64,000 bases of DNA, from contig JAETUG010000004.1 in assembly GCA_021768705.1 (NCBI GenBank), forward strand, positions 52,425 to 116,424, written 5' to 3'. A model generated the notes under the pieces. That model was not told the origin of the DNA and did not search any database. It saw nothing but the letters and a program-made list of their open reading frames with translations. The DNA is from Bacillota bacterium (GTDB lineage: Bacteria > Bacillota > Clostridia > Lachnospirales > Anaerotignaceae). Below are positions 53,179-62,896 of this stretch, in pieces. A program made the translations under genes and the position numbers. Each line of letters begins with the position of its first letter. Within the stretch, counting starts at the first letter, position 1.

Positions 53179-53757
53179 ATGAATCTGATCTTATTGATTT
53201 TGGCTGGCATTTTCGTAAATAACTACGTTATGTCCCAGTTCTTAGGTATCTGTCCCTTCCTCGGTGTTTCCAAGAAGGTAGATACAGCGGCCGGCATGGG
53301 TATGGCCGTAATCTTCGTTATGTCCCTGGCGGCAGCAGCAGCATGGCTGGTATATAGCCTGATTCTGGTGCCCCTGAACATCACATATCTGTACAACATC
53401 GCGTTCATTCTGCTGATCGCATCTCTGGTACAGTTCGTAGAAATGTTCCTGAAAAAATCCGCACCTGCTCTGTATCAGGCACTGGGTGTATTCCTGCCCC
53501 TGATCACAACAAACTGTGCGGTACTGGGTGTAGCCGTAACAAACATGCAGAAAGGCTACAACTTCATCGAATCCGTTCTGAACGCAGTTGGTGGTGCGGC
53601 TGGTTTCGCACTGGCAATCATTCTGTTCGCTGGTATTCGTGAAAGAATCGCTGACAATGACACACCGAAAGCCTTCGATGGTTTCCCTATGGCTCTGATC
53701 ACAGCTGGTCTGATGTCCATCGCATTCCTGGGCTTCTCCGGTCTGATTAAACTGTAA
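53179..53757 (+). CDS. rnfA: Rnf complex subunit A
   Basis: 192 residues, six membrane helices; NNYVMSQFLGICPFLGVSKK and PLITTNCAVLGVAVTN are diagnostic. Strong AAGGAGG 16 bases after rnfE. Confidence 0.96.
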   Translation: MNLILLILAGIFVNNYVMSQFLGICPFLGVSKKVDTAAGMGMAVIFVMSLAAAAAWLVYSLILVPLNITYLYNIAFILLIASLVQFVEMFLKKSAPALYQALGVFLPLITTNCAVLGVAVTNMQKGYNFIESVLNAVGGAAGFALAIILFAGIRERIADNDTPKAFDGFPMALITAGLMSIAFLGFSGLIKL

Positions 53758-53777
53758 GAGAAGGAGGGTAAAAGAAT

Positions 53778-54665
53778 ATGGATCCAATGAGTATTGTATT
53801 CCCCGTCCTGAGTATTGGCGGTATGGGCGTTGTTTTCGGCGCATGCCTGGGTGTTGCAAGTGAAGTCTTCAAAGTTGATGAAGATCCTAGAATCGGTCAG
53901 ATTCTGGAAGTACTGCCCGGTGCAAACTGTGGTGGTTGCGGCTTCCCCGGCTGCGGCGGTTGTGCAGGTGCTATCGTTGCCGGTACAGCTCCCGTAAATG
54001 CTTGCCCCGTTGGTGGTGCAGCAGTTGCTGAAAAAGTAGGCGCAATCATGGGTGTCGAAGCATCTTCCTCCGAACCCCTTGCTGCTTTTGTAAAATGCGG
54101 CGGTACTTGCGACAAGGCAAAAAATAAATATGATTATGAAGGTATCGATGACTGTAATTTCGCAGTACAGTTGGCTGGTCAGGGTGCAAAATCCTGTTCC
54201 TATGGCTGTCTGGGTCTGGGCAGCTGTAAGAAAGCATGTGCTTTCGGTGCCATTGAAATCGTTGACGGCGTAGCTGTGATCGATAAAGATAAATGTGTAG
54301 CTTGTGGTAAATGTGTATCCGCATGTCCTAAACATATCATCGAACTGCTGCCCGCTAAGAAGAAAGTTAAAGTACAGTGTTCTTCCAAAGATATGGGTAA
54401 GAACGTAATCCCCAACTGCTCCGTTGGTTGTATCGCATGTAAGATCTGTGAAAAGAACTGTCCTTTCGATGCAATCCACGTAATCGATAACCTGGCTGTA
54501 ATCGACTACGATAAATGTAAAGCATGTGGTATCTGTGCGAACAAATGTCCTAAGGGCGTTCTGACAGGCAAGAGACCTGCTCAGCCTGCTGCTCCTGCAG
54601 CACCCGCTGCACAGGCTGCTCCTGCTGCTGAAGCTCCTGCACAGGAAGCTCCCAAGGCTGAATGA
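53778..54665 (+). CDS. rnfB: Rnf complex subunit B (iron-sulfur protein)
   Basis: 295 residues. An N-terminal membrane helix is followed by a 4Fe-4S domain (GANCGGCGFPGCGGCAGAI) and ferredoxin-type motifs: CYGCLGLGSCKKAC-like (SCSYGCLGLGSCKKACAF), CVACGKCVSACPKH, CIACKICEKNCPFD and CKACGICANKCPKG. RnfB accepts electrons from reduced ferredoxin. The C-terminal 35 residues are an Ala/Pro linker-like tail. Ends the operon before a strong terminator. Confidence 0.96.
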   Translation: MDPMSIVFPVLSIGGMGVVFGACLGVASEVFKVDEDPRIGQILEVLPGANCGGCGFPGCGGCAGAIVAGTAPVNACPVGGAAVAEKVGAIMGVEASSSEPLAAFVKCGGTCDKAKNKYDYEGIDDCNFAVQLAGQGAKSCSYGCLGLGSCKKACAFGAIEIVDGVAVIDKDKCVACGKCVSACPKHIIELLPAKKKVKVQCSSKDMGKNVIPNCSVGCIACKICEKNCPFDAIHVIDNLAVIDYDKCKACGICANKCPKGVLTGKRPAQPAAPAAPAAQAAPAAEAPAQEAPKAE

Positions 54666-54678
54666 TAATTCTAGCCTT

Positions 54679-54713
54679 CAAAGACTCTCCGAGAAATCGG
54701 AGGGTCTTTTTTT
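54679..54713 (+). terminator. rnf operon terminator
   Basis: AAAGACTCTCCGA, loop GAAA, TCGGAGGGTCTTTTTTT. Confidence 0.88.
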
Positions 54714-54791
54714 ATGTTTTGTTCCCTTTACCCCTCCCCTCTTTTATGCTAAAATAGTGGAATGAAAAAACGAAGCAAAGGAGGATTTTCT

Positions 54792-55052
54792 ATGAGAGGT
54801 CGTTCCTCACAAAATATATGGATACTAGTTCTGCTGCTTTTAGCAGGGGTTGTACTGGGCGGTTTCATCGCAAATATGCTGAGCGGTATTCCGGCACTGA
54901 GTTGGCTGGCCTATGGCAGCAGCTTCGGTCTTTCCTCTCCCCTGGTTCTGGATCTGGGGGTATTGACGCTGCAGTTTGGTCTGACTATCCGCTTCACCAT
55001 CGCAGGCATCATCGGCATTGTTTTGGCATTTTTGATCTACAGAAAGTTATGA
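54792..55052 (+). CDS. DUF4321 small membrane protein
   Basis: 86 residues from the ATG at 54792 with AAAGGAGG upstream. Two membrane helices (WILVLLLLAGVVLGGFIANM and FTIAGIIGIVLAFLIYRKL) flank a conserved loop ending LDLGVLTLQFGLTIRF. The DUF4321 family is of unknown function and is typical of Clostridia, often beside rod-shape genes. Confidence 0.82.
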   Translation: MRGRSSQNIWILVLLLLAGVVLGGFIANMLSGIPALSWLAYGSSFGLSSPLVLDLGVLTLQFGLTIRFTIAGIIGIVLAFLIYRKL

Positions 55053-55056
55053 TAAC

Positions 55057-55082
55057 AAAGGGCACATAAAATGCCCTTTTTT
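55057..55082 (+). terminator. Terminator after the DUF4321 gene
   Basis: AAAGGGCA / TGCCCTTT stem and T run. Confidence 0.8.
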
Positions 55083-55138
55083 CTGTAGAAATCCATCCAT
55101 AAAATCCATGCTTTTTTTCGAAAAATACAATGCTTTTC

Positions 55139-55167
55139 TTGAAAAGAAAGCAAAAAAGCGGTATGAT
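55139..55167 (+). promoter_or_regulatory. Promoter of the mreBCD cluster
   Basis: TTGAAA (55139-55144), 17-base spacer, TATGAT (55162-55167), about 85 bases before mreB. Confidence 0.65.
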
Positions 55168-55251
55168 TAAATGTAAGGCAAAATTCAAGAGAATCAACGG
55201 CTGCGGCAAATTGGCGGCAGCGTTTTCCAATAATGAAAGGGGTAAAAATCA

Positions 55252-56283
55252 ATGTTTGTTTCTAAAGATATGGGAATCGACCTGGGTACTGCCAATACTC
55301 TGGTTTATATGAAAGAAAAAGGCATTATTGTAAATGAACCTTCCGTTGTTGCAATCAACACACAAACAAGAGAAGTTCTGGCTGTGGGCAATGAAGCAAA
55401 GGACATGATCGGTCGTACACCCGGCAATATCGTTGCCATCCGTCCCATGAAGGACGGCGTGATCGCCGACTTTGATGTGACACAGGCAATGCTGCGTTAT
55501 TTCATCAACAAGGCTTATGTGCGTTCCATGTTTGGCCCTAAACCCCGCATCGTCATTTGCGTGCCTTCCGGCGTAACAGAAGTAGAAAAACGCGCGGTCT
55601 TGGAAGCTGCCATCGCCGCAGGCTCCAAAGAAAAAGATACTTATCTGATCGAAGAACCCATGGCGGCTGCCATCGGCGCAGGTCTGCCCGTGGCAGAGCC
55701 TACCGGCAGCATGGTCGTTGATATCGGCGGCGGCACCAGCGAAGTGGCAATCATTTCTTTGGGCGGCATCGTCACCAGCACTTCTCTGCGCGTGGCAGGG
55801 GATGCACTGGATACTGCCATCGTAAGCTACATCAAAAAGGAATTTTCTCTTGCCATCGGTGACCGTACTGCGGAAGAGATCAAGATCACCATTGGCTCTG
55901 CATATCCTTTGGAAAGAGAAGAAAAAATGGAAATTCGCGGACGCGACCTGGTAAGCGGTCTGCCCAAGACCATCGAAGTCAACTCTATCCATATCAGGCA
56001 GGCCCTCAACGAGCCTGTAGATTCCATCATCAACAGCATCAAGCAGACACTGGAAGCAACCCCTCCCGAACTGGCTGCAGATATTATGGAATACGGCATT
56101 ACACTGACCGGCGGCGGCGCCCATCTGCGTGGTCTAGACCACCTGATCACAGCGGAAACAGGCATGCCCGTAAACATCGCCAACGAACCTCTGAACTGTG
56201 TTGCATTGGGCACAGGTATGGTTCTGGAGCAGATCGATAAACTGAAATCTGTGCTGATCTCCCCCAGAAAAGCACTGTTCTGA
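55252..56283 (+). CDS. mreB: Rod shape-determining protein, actin-like
   Basis: 343 residues, full length. ATP-binding motifs [31 protein letters not shown] and [16 protein letters not shown] are present. It polymerises on the inner face of the membrane and guides lateral wall synthesis with MreC, MreD, RodA and PBP2, all encoded downstream. Confidence 0.97.
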   Translation: MFVSKDMGIDLGTANTLVYMKEKGIIVNEPSVVAINTQTREVLAVGNEAKDMIGRTPGNIVAIRPMKDGVIADFDVTQAMLRYFINKAYVRSMFGPKPRIVICVPSGVTEVEKRAVLEAAIAAGSKEKDTYLIEEPMAAAIGAGLPVAEPTGSMVVDIGGGTSEVAIISLGGIVTSTSLRVAGDALDTAIVSYIKKEFSLAIGDRTAEEIKITIGSAYPLEREEKMEIRGRDLVSGLPKTIEVNSIHIRQALNEPVDSIINSIKQTLEATPPELAADIMEYGITLTGGGAHLRGLDHLITAETGMPVNIANEPLNCVALGTGMVLEQIDKLKSVLISPRKALF

Positions 56284-56313
56284 TCCTAAAAACACCGAAA
56301 GGAGCATTTCAAC

Positions 56314-57246
56314 TTGCAGGAGTTTTTCTTAAAACATAAAAAGCATATCATCAGTGCGGGTATCGTGCTTCTGGTTTTGGTCACAGTCATTGCCAGCGGC
56401 AAAAAGCTGAACGCCACTCTGCTGGAAAGTGCCATCGGTGTCGTTGTTACCCCGTTTCAGGATCTGACCACGGGGATCAGCAGCTGGGTAGACGAAACGG
56501 TCACATCCGCCCGCAGCAAAACAGATTTGAAAGAAGAAAACGAAGACCTGAAAAACCAAATCGCTGAATTGATGGAAGAAAACAGACGTCTGTCCATGTA
56601 TGAAACGGAAAATGCCAAGCTTTCTTCCCTGCTGAAAATTGCCCAGAGATACCCCAACTACGAAAGCGTTGGTGCGAAGATCATCGCCAAAGACCCCGGT
56701 GTTTGGTATGACGACTTCGTCATCGATAAAGGCACATCCAGCGATATCAGCGCAAATATGGTGCTGATCGCCCCCGAAGGGCTGGTAGGCAAGGTGCTGG
56801 AAAGTGGTGCCACCTTCTCCAAGGCCCAGTCCATTCTGGACAGCCGTTCCTCCGTACCTGCCAAAAGTGTGCGTACAGGCGATCTGGGCGTAGTAAAAGG
56901 GGATTATGCCCTTTCCAACAACGGTCTTTGTAAAATGGAATATATCGACGGTGATGCGGAGATCATGGTAGGCGACGAAATCGTCACATCCCATCTGTCA
57001 GATATTTATCCCGAAGGGTTGACTATCGGCAAAGTGTTGGAAATCGAAACGGATACCAACGGCCTAACAAAATATGCTGTGATCGAGCCTTATGTGGATC
57101 TGAAGCATTTGGATACCATTTTGATTATTGATAAAAACAGCCCTCCCGTCGGCAAAACCGCCACACCTACTGCAGAAACAGCAGAAACAGGCGAAGAAGC
57201 CACAGAGCCTGAAGAAAACACTACAGGTATGGGGGTGGCTGAATGA
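56314..57246 (+). CDS. mreC: Rod shape-determining protein MreC
   Basis: 310 residues, TTG start with AAAGGAG upstream. One membrane helix (HIISAGIVLLVLVTVIASGKK), then a coiled coil (about 68-110) and the beta-rich MreC domain (VIAKDPGVWYDDFVIDKGTS-like). The C-terminal 35 residues are an acidic Thr/Glu/Ala-rich tail. The product links MreB to the cell-wall enzymes outside. Confidence 0.94.
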   Translation: MQEFFLKHKKHIISAGIVLLVLVTVIASGKKLNATLLESAIGVVVTPFQDLTTGISSWVDETVTSARSKTDLKEENEDLKNQIAELMEENRRLSMYETENAKLSSLLKIAQRYPNYESVGAKIIAKDPGVWYDDFVIDKGTSSDISANMVLIAPEGLVGKVLESGATFSKAQSILDSRSSVPAKSVRTGDLGVVKGDYALSNNGLCKMEYIDGDAEIMVGDEIVTSHLSDIYPEGLTIGKVLEIETDTNGLTKYAVIEPYVDLKHLDTILIIDKNSPPVGKTATPTAETAETGEEATEPEENTTGMGVAE

Positions 57247-57755
57247 GGATCGCCATTACCGCACTGATCGTATTCATCAATTTTATATTGCAATCGACCC
57301 TATTCCCCCATTTTGCCATTCAAGGGGTATTCCCCAATACGGCCCTCATCATCGTCACCTCCTACGCACTGCTGCGGGGCAGCAAGGAAGGTGCCTTGGT
57401 GGGCGTTGGCGCAGGGTTTCTGATGGATGTGTTTTTCAACACCTACATCGGCTTTTATACTGCGCTGTATCTGGGGTTCGGGCTATTGTTCGGCCGCAGC
57501 CAGAGCAACTTCTATCGTGAAAACTACGTTCTGCCTGTGATCTTCTGCGCGATTTCCACGGTGCTGTATCAGATCATATTATATGTAACGGGGTTTGTAT
57601 TTCATGGAGAAGGCAATATCATTTATTTCCTTTTCCACATCCTCTTACCCGAATTGGTCTATGCGGCTATCATTACGGTTCCCCTGTATCGTATCCTTTT
57701 TGGGATCAATGAATGGCTGGAACTAAAAGAAAAATACAAATACAGATTATTTTAA
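57243..57755 (+). CDS. mreD: Rod shape-determining protein MreD
   Basis: 170 residues, about five membrane helices, starting MRIAITALIVFINFILQSTL. It overlaps the mreC stop by four bases. Typical length and position after mreC. Confidence 0.92.
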   Translation: MRIAITALIVFINFILQSTLFPHFAIQGVFPNTALIIVTSYALLRGSKEGALVGVGAGFLMDVFFNTYIGFYTALYLGFGLLFGRSQSNFYRENYVLPVIFCAISTVLYQIILYVTGFVFHGEGNIIYFLFHILLPELVYAAIITVPLYRILFGINEWLELKEKYKYRLF

Positions 57756-57958
57756 ATTCACAAAAAAGCTCAGACACTTCGTGTCTTCAAGCCTTTTTCT
57801 GGGGTGACAGATAAAAAACAGATAAGTTCCAGCGCAAGCTTGAAACTTGGTCAAAGCACTTGCCTGTGGCAAGCCGCCTGCGGCGGTGACGTTTTCTTCG
57901 CCATGCTCTACTGTTTCCCGAACCCTTCCGCTATAAATACGTTCCCTAGGAGGAATCG
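57756..57958. other. Hairpin-rich gap between mreD and the PBP2 gene
   Basis: Short hairpins in series: AGACACTTCGTGTCT, GCTTGCCTGTGGCAAGC-like and CCGCCTGCGGCGG. No open frame or promoter I can support; AGGAGG at the end is the PBP2 ribosome binding site. Confidence 0.5.
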
Positions 57959-60793
57959 ATGAGACGATATTACGAACATTTTTTAGAATTATGTAAAAAC
58001 CGAATATTTGTTATGCTTTGCGGTGTGATCGTCCTCTTTGCCATCATCGTGCTCCGTCTGTTTTCTTTGCAGATCATCCACGGGGAAGAATACGAGGCAT
58101 CCATCACCGCTAGCGTTTCCAAAAACCTGCCCGTTCCCGCTTCCCGCGGGGGGATTTACGACCGCTACGGCAGACCCCTCGCCATCAATACGGTGGCATA
58201 TTCCGTACAGGTGGACGGCAGCCTGACGCTGGAGCTTTCCGATAACGAAAAACAGAAGCTTTCCAAAGATTTGATGCACTGGCTTTGGGAAAACGGTCAT
58301 CAACAGGTCAATTCCCTGCCCATTTCCCTGTCCTCTCCCTATACCTTCACCTATGAAGGCACCGAAGAGGAGATCGAAAAACAGGAAAACCGCTGGAAAG
58401 CTTCCATTGGCTTAGAAAAAAGACAGTATAAGATGACAGCAGAGGAATGTCTGACATATCTGTACGAAAAATACAACGTTCCCAGCAACTACAGCCCTCA
58501 GCAGAAACGGGCTTATCTTTCCCTGGTCATGTGCGATGACCGCAACTTGATGGCACTGACCCTTGCCCTGAAACTAAATGAATTTGGCGAGACCATCACC
58601 GATGAACTGCCTTTGGATACAGAGACACCCTACGCCTTCCAGTTTGGCGGCAATGCCAACCGGGAAAAAAGCTGGAAGGAAAGCATGCAGATGGAAGAAG
58701 AGCAGCTGAAATACAACTCTTTGCAGACGTTGGATTATCTGAGAGATTTCTTCGGTCTGCCGGAAGGCCTGCCCAATGACCTGGTACGGGATACACTGGG
58801 CATCCGCTATTCCCTCTATCTGAAACGCTATCAGCAGTTCCAGTCTGTCACCATCGCTACGGACGTCAGCGACAAGACACTGGCTTATATTGAAGAAAAT
58901 CAGGATACTTTCCCCAATGTAGTCATCGACACAGTATCCCTGCGGGAATATCCTGAAGGCAAATATTTTGCACATATCATCGGCTATATTCGTCAGATGA
59001 CGGAAAGCGACTATGCTCTGTACAAAGATGAGGTAGACGCGCAGGGCAACCCCCTCTACAGCCAAACGGATATCGTTGGGCAGGACGGCATGGAAAAGCT
59101 CTATGAAAGAGAATTGAACGGCGTGGACGGTAATGTCCAGATCGAAGTTGACAATCAGGGCCGTCGTATGAGTGTTATTGATTCCACAGAGCCTGTCTCC
59201 GGTAAGGATGTATTCCTTACATTGGACAGCGAACTGCAGAAAGTGACTTACGATACTCTGGAAAGCGAACTGCGGAAAGCTGTGTTGCACAAACTGACAG
59301 GCGGCGGAAAAAATTCTGTTTCCACCACCGAGCTGTTCATTTCCATGATCAATGTGAACCATATCTCCGCCCAGAAAATGCTGCAGGCGGCAGACGGCAC
59401 CCAAAAAGCCGTATATAACAAACTGAAACAGGCGAATCCCACCTTCCGTCCCGATCAGGACGATGCGGTAACGGTGGCAAAGGAATTTCTGATAGATGGA
59501 CTGGAAAACGGCACCATCAGCATCAAAGAGCTGACCCTGATGATGATCGAACAGGGGCATCTGCCTGTAACAGAAGAAGAAAAAGCAGGCATCGAAAATG
59601 GTGCCTCTCCCCTGAGCCTCATCATCAAAAAGCTGAGCAGTGGGGAAATATCCCCTGCGGATACGGGACTCGACCCTTGTACCGGTTCTGTTTTCGTGAC
59701 CCAAGTAGGCTCCGGTGAAGTTCTCGCCAGCGTAACCTATCCTTCTTACGATAACAATGAACTGGTCAATACCTTCAACAACGCATACTACAACGATCTG
59801 CTGCAGGATGGCAACACACCTTTGGTCAACCGTCCCTTGAAACAGAAAAAAGCACCCGGTTCCACCTTTAAAATGATTATTGCTCTGGCAGGGCTGGAAT
59901 CCGGCACCATTACGCCAAATACCCTCATCACAGATAAGGGGCTTTTCAAGGACGCAGGCATGCCCTATGCCCGCTGCTGGATTTATTCCAACACCGGCGG
60001 CACCCACGGCCCTGTAAACGTATCCCATGCACTGGAAGTATCCTGTAACTATTTCTTCTATGAACTGGCTTACCGCATGGGCAATGTAGACAACGGCAAC
60101 AGCAATCAGGCCATCACTACATTGAACGAATACATGGCAGCCTTTGGGATGAACGATTATACCGGTCTGGAACTGGATGAATATGGCCCTACCATGGCAT
60201 CTCCCGATAACAAAGAAAAGGCAGTAAAGACCTTCAACCCCGATGCTACCACCAGCCAGACCCGCTGGACCGATGGTGATACCATCCGTACTGCCATCGG
60301 GCAGTCCATCAACAGCTATACACCGGCCCAAATGACAAAATATGTCTCCACCCTTGCAAACGGCGGTACGCTGTATCGGCTGCACATGGTGGATCATATC
60401 CAAAACCCCAACGGCAGCCTTCATTCCGAAGTGGAAGAAGAAGTGGAGAACGTCACCAAATTCAAAGAGGAAAACCTGCAGGCCGTTTATGATGGTATGT
60501 ATCTGGTAACCAACGGCACCCGCGGCACACTCCGTACCGCCTTCAATGACCTGCCCATAAAAGTGGCAGCGAAAACAGGTACCGCCGAAGAAGACAAAAA
60601 CCGCAGTTCTCATACCTGGTTCGTCTGCTTCGCGCCCTATGATGACCCACAGATCGCCATCACCGTCATGATCCCCTTTGGCGAAGGCAGCGGCACCCCC
60701 GCGCCGGAAGTTGCCAAGGCGATCATCCGAGAATATCTGGGGTTGGATTATACGCCCACAAATACGACCATGCAGACAGTATTAGCTGAATAA
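57959..60793 (+). CDS. Penicillin-binding protein 2 type transpeptidase
   Basis: 944 residues, much longer than PBP2 of Escherichia coli (about 630). One N-terminal membrane helix (residues 17-38), then the PBP dimerisation region beginning ASRGGIYDRYGRPLAIN. The transpeptidase motifs are SxxK at S635-K638 (APGSTFKM), SxN at S695-N697 (EVSCNYF) and KTG at 872-874. Extra length lies in the dimer region and in a helical insert at about 440-575, before LDPCTGSVFVTQVGSGEVLA. Cross-links peptidoglycan for elongation with RodA. Confidence 0.93.
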   Translation: MRRYYEHFLELCKNRIFVMLCGVIVLFAIIVLRLFSLQIIHGEEYEASITASVSKNLPVPASRGGIYDRYGRPLAINTVAYSVQVDGSLTLELSDNEKQKLSKDLMHWLWENGHQQVNSLPISLSSPYTFTYEGTEEEIEKQENRWKASIGLEKRQYKMTAEECLTYLYEKYNVPSNYSPQQKRAYLSLVMCDDRNLMALTLALKLNEFGETITDELPLDTETPYAFQFGGNANREKSWKESMQMEEEQLKYNSLQTLDYLRDFFGLPEGLPNDLVRDTLGIRYSLYLKRYQQFQSVTIATDVSDKTLAYIEENQDTFPNVVIDTVSLREYPEGKYFAHIIGYIRQMTESDYALYKDEVDAQGNPLYSQTDIVGQDGMEKLYERELNGVDGNVQIEVDNQGRRMSVIDSTEPVSGKDVFLTLDSELQKVTYDTLESELRKAVLHKLTGGGKNSVSTTELFISMINVNHISAQKMLQAADGTQKAVYNKLKQANPTFRPDQDDAVTVAKEFLIDGLENGTISIKELTLMMIEQGHLPVTEEEKAGIENGASPLSLIIKKLSSGEISPADTGLDPCTGSVFVTQVGSGEVLASVTYPSYDNNELVNTFNNAYYNDLLQDGNTPLVNRPLKQKKAPGSTFKMIIALAGLESGTITPNTLITDKGLFKDAGMPYARCWIYSNTGGTHGPVNVSHALEVSCNYFFYELAYRMGNVDNGNSNQAITTLNEYMAAFGMNDYTGLELDEYGPTMASPDNKEKAVKTFNPDATTSQTRWTDGDTIRTAIGQSINSYTPAQMTKYVSTLANGGTLYRLHMVDHIQNPNGSLHSEVEEEVENVTKFKEENLQAVYDGMYLVTNGTRGTLRTAFNDLPIKVAAKTGTAEEDKNRSSHTWFVCFAPYDDPQIAITVMIPFGEGSGTPAPEVAKAIIREYLGLDYTPTNTTMQTVLAE

Positions 60794-60810
60794 ATACAGG
60801 AGGGGAAAAC

Positions 60811-61443
60811 ATGTATAACGAAAACTATGTAATCTTTAAAGGCACAAAGGACGGCGTAACCGTCATTTTCGACCCTGAAGTGTCTTTCGATATCCTCTGC
60901 AAGCAGCTGGAAAGAAAAGTAGAGGAGGCAGGCAGATTCTTCGACAACGTGAAAACATCCCTGGCCTTCAAGGGCCGTGTGTTCACGGAAGAGGAAGAAG
61001 AGATCCTGCTGAAGATCATTGCAAAATATACCACCATGGAGATCACCTTCGTGAAAACAGAAAACAACGAGCTGAAACGCCTGAGCGACCTGTTGGAAAA
61101 AGAAATGTCTCCCTATAATCTGACAAAGTTTCACAAAGGCTCTCTCAGAAACGGTCAGAAGATCGAATTTGACGGCAGTGTTGTTGTCGTTGGGGACGTA
61201 AACCCCGGCGCAGAGATCAAGGCAGCCGGCAACATCATCGTTTTGGGGCAGCTGAAGGGCGTCGCCCACGCAGGCTGCAAGGGCATGACAGATGCCTTTG
61301 TGACAGCCATTTATATGGCTCCTGTACAGCTTCGTATTGCTGATATCATCACCCGTTTTCCCGAAGAAAACAAAAGAGGGCCCAAGCCTCCTGAATATGC
61401 CTTTGTACAGGATGGGCAGATCTTCGTGATGGCCCTTTCCTGA
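60811..61443 (+). CDS. minC: Septum site-determining protein MinC
   Basis: 210 residues. An N-terminal MinC_N-like domain is followed by the C-terminal beta-helix with HKGSLRNGQKIEFDGSVVVV and GNIIVLGQLKGVAHAGCKG. It inhibits FtsZ polymerisation away from midcell, delivered by MinD. AGGAGGGG precedes the ATG. Confidence 0.95.
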   Translation: MYNENYVIFKGTKDGVTVIFDPEVSFDILCKQLERKVEEAGRFFDNVKTSLAFKGRVFTEEEEEILLKIIAKYTTMEITFVKTENNELKRLSDLLEKEMSPYNLTKFHKGSLRNGQKIEFDGSVVVVGDVNPGAEIKAAGNIIVLGQLKGVAHAGCKGMTDAFVTAIYMAPVQLRIADIITRFPEENKRGPKPPEYAFVQDGQIFVMALS

Positions 61444-61452
61444 TACCCTTTG

Positions 61453-61472
61453 GACAGCAGGAAAATGCTGTC
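61453..61472 (+). terminator. Hairpin between minC and minD
   Basis: GACAGCA, six-base loop, TGCTGTC, followed by CGCATTTT. Weak as a terminator; a partial stop is possible. The 180-base gap holds no clear promoter. Confidence 0.45.
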
Positions 61473-61627
61473 GCATTTTAGGAAAAGTTCTCCTCTTTTG
61501 CTAAAAAAAAGGAGTGCAAAACAAGCATATTTTTGTTAATATAGAAATAGAAATCAGATATTTTCTCGAAGATAGGAAAACCTGCGAAAACACATAAAAT
61601 AAACTTCTGAGATTAGGAGGAACATCA

Positions 61628-62425
61628 ATGAGTGAAGTAATCGTAATCACCAGCGGCAAGGGCGGTGTTGGCAAAACAACAACCAGCGCCAATCTTGGCT
61701 GTGGTCTTGCAGTATTAGGCAAAAAAGTTGCACTGGTAGACGCGGATATCGGCCTGAGAAATCTGGACGTTGTCATGGGTCTGGAAAATCGTATCGTATA
61801 TGATCTGGTAGATGTCGTAGAAGGCAACTGCCGCCTGAAACAGGCTCTCATCAAAGACAAACGCTATGATGGTCTGTTTTTGCTGCCCGCAGCCCAGACA
61901 AGAGACAAAGATGCTGTTTCTCCCGAGCAGATGCAGAAGCTGTGCGACGATCTGAAGGAAGAAGGCTTTGACTATATCATCCTGGACTGCCCCGCCGGTA
62001 TCGAACAGGGCTTCAAAAACGCCATTGCCGGCGCAGACAGAGCGATCGTAGTCACAACACCCGAGGTTTCCGCAGTGCGTGATGCTGACCGTATCATTGG
62101 CCTGCTGGAAGCAAACGAACTGAGAAACCCTTCCCTGATCCTGAACCGTCTGCGTATCGACCTGGTACAGCGGGGCGAAATGATGAATATTGAGGACGTA
62201 GAAGAAATTTTGGCGATCGATATTCTGGGCGTGGTCCCCGATGATGAAAGCGTCGTGATCGCTACAAACAAAGGCGAACCTGCCGTAACCAGTCAGGAAT
62301 CCAAAGCCGGTCAGGCTTATAGAAACATCGTTCAGCGTCTGTTGGGTGAAGATGTGCCCATTATGACATTCGAACAGGAACCTGAAACCTTTATGGACAA
62401 GCTGAAAAAATTGTTCCGTAAATGA
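61628..62425 (+). CDS. minD: Septum site-determining ATPase MinD
   Basis: 265 residues. The deviant Walker A KGGVGKTT is at 11-18, the switch region contains ILDCPAGIEQGFKNAI, and the C-terminal amphipathic membrane-targeting helix is FMDKLKKLFRK. It recruits MinC to the membrane and is released by MinE. Confidence 0.97.
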   Translation: MSEVIVITSGKGGVGKTTTSANLGCGLAVLGKKVALVDADIGLRNLDVVMGLENRIVYDLVDVVEGNCRLKQALIKDKRYDGLFLLPAAQTRDKDAVSPEQMQKLCDDLKEEGFDYIILDCPAGIEQGFKNAIAGADRAIVVTTPEVSAVRDADRIIGLLEANELRNPSLILNRLRIDLVQRGEMMNIEDVEEILAIDILGVVPDDESVVIATNKGEPAVTSQESKAGQAYRNIVQRLLGEDVPIMTFEQEPETFMDKLKKLFRK

Positions 62426-62453
62426 TCCCTGACCCAGGAAAGGAAGTGTAACG

Positions 62454-62744
62454 ATGGATTTCTTTAGCTTTTTCCGCAAAAAACAGGCACCGCCCTCCGG
62501 CAGTGTTGCAAAGGACAGACTGAAACTGGTTCTGGTACACGACAGAGTGAATTGCTCTTCTCAGGTTCTGGAAATGCTGAAAACAGATATCATCAAGGTT
62601 ATTTCCAACTATATGGAAATCGACACAGAAGAACTGGATATCCAGATCACCCAGACCCAGTCTGAAGACAACAACGGCACTGTTCCCGTATTGTACGCGA
62701 ACATCCCCATCAAGAGCATGCGTAAGACGAATCACGACGACTGA
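62454..62744 (+). CDS. minE: Cell division topological specificity factor MinE
   Basis: 96 residues. N-terminal MDFFSFFRKKQ membrane helix, the MinD-contact strand region (AKDRLKLVLVHDRVNCSS) and the dimerisation domain with IIKVISNYMEIDTEELDIQI. Presence of minE suggests an oscillating Min system. Confidence 0.95.
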   Translation: MDFFSFFRKKQAPPSGSVAKDRLKLVLVHDRVNCSSQVLEMLKTDIIKVISNYMEIDTEELDIQITQTQSEDNNGTVPVLYANIPIKSMRKTNHDD

Positions 62745-62770
62745 TTCCTTACTTTGTAAAAAGACCACAC

Positions 62771-62818
62771 AAAAGACCTTCAAAGCAGAATTTGATTCGT
62801 AACACTTGAAGGTCTTTT
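62771..62818 (+). terminator. minCDE terminator
   Basis: AAAAGACCTTCAA / TTGAAGGTCTTTT, 13-bp stem with a long loop. Confidence 0.8.
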
Positions 62819-62820
62819 CG

Positions 62821-62866
62821 GGTTCTTCGGATAAGGCTCGCAAGCTGCAAGCCCTATCCGAAGCAT
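62821..62866. repeat. Hairpin before rodA
   Basis: TTCGGATA ... TATCCGAA arms with an inner AAGGCT/AAGCCC region; no function assigned. Confidence 0.45.
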
Positions 62867-62896
62867 CTGAAAAATCATTACTAGGAGTATTGCTAT

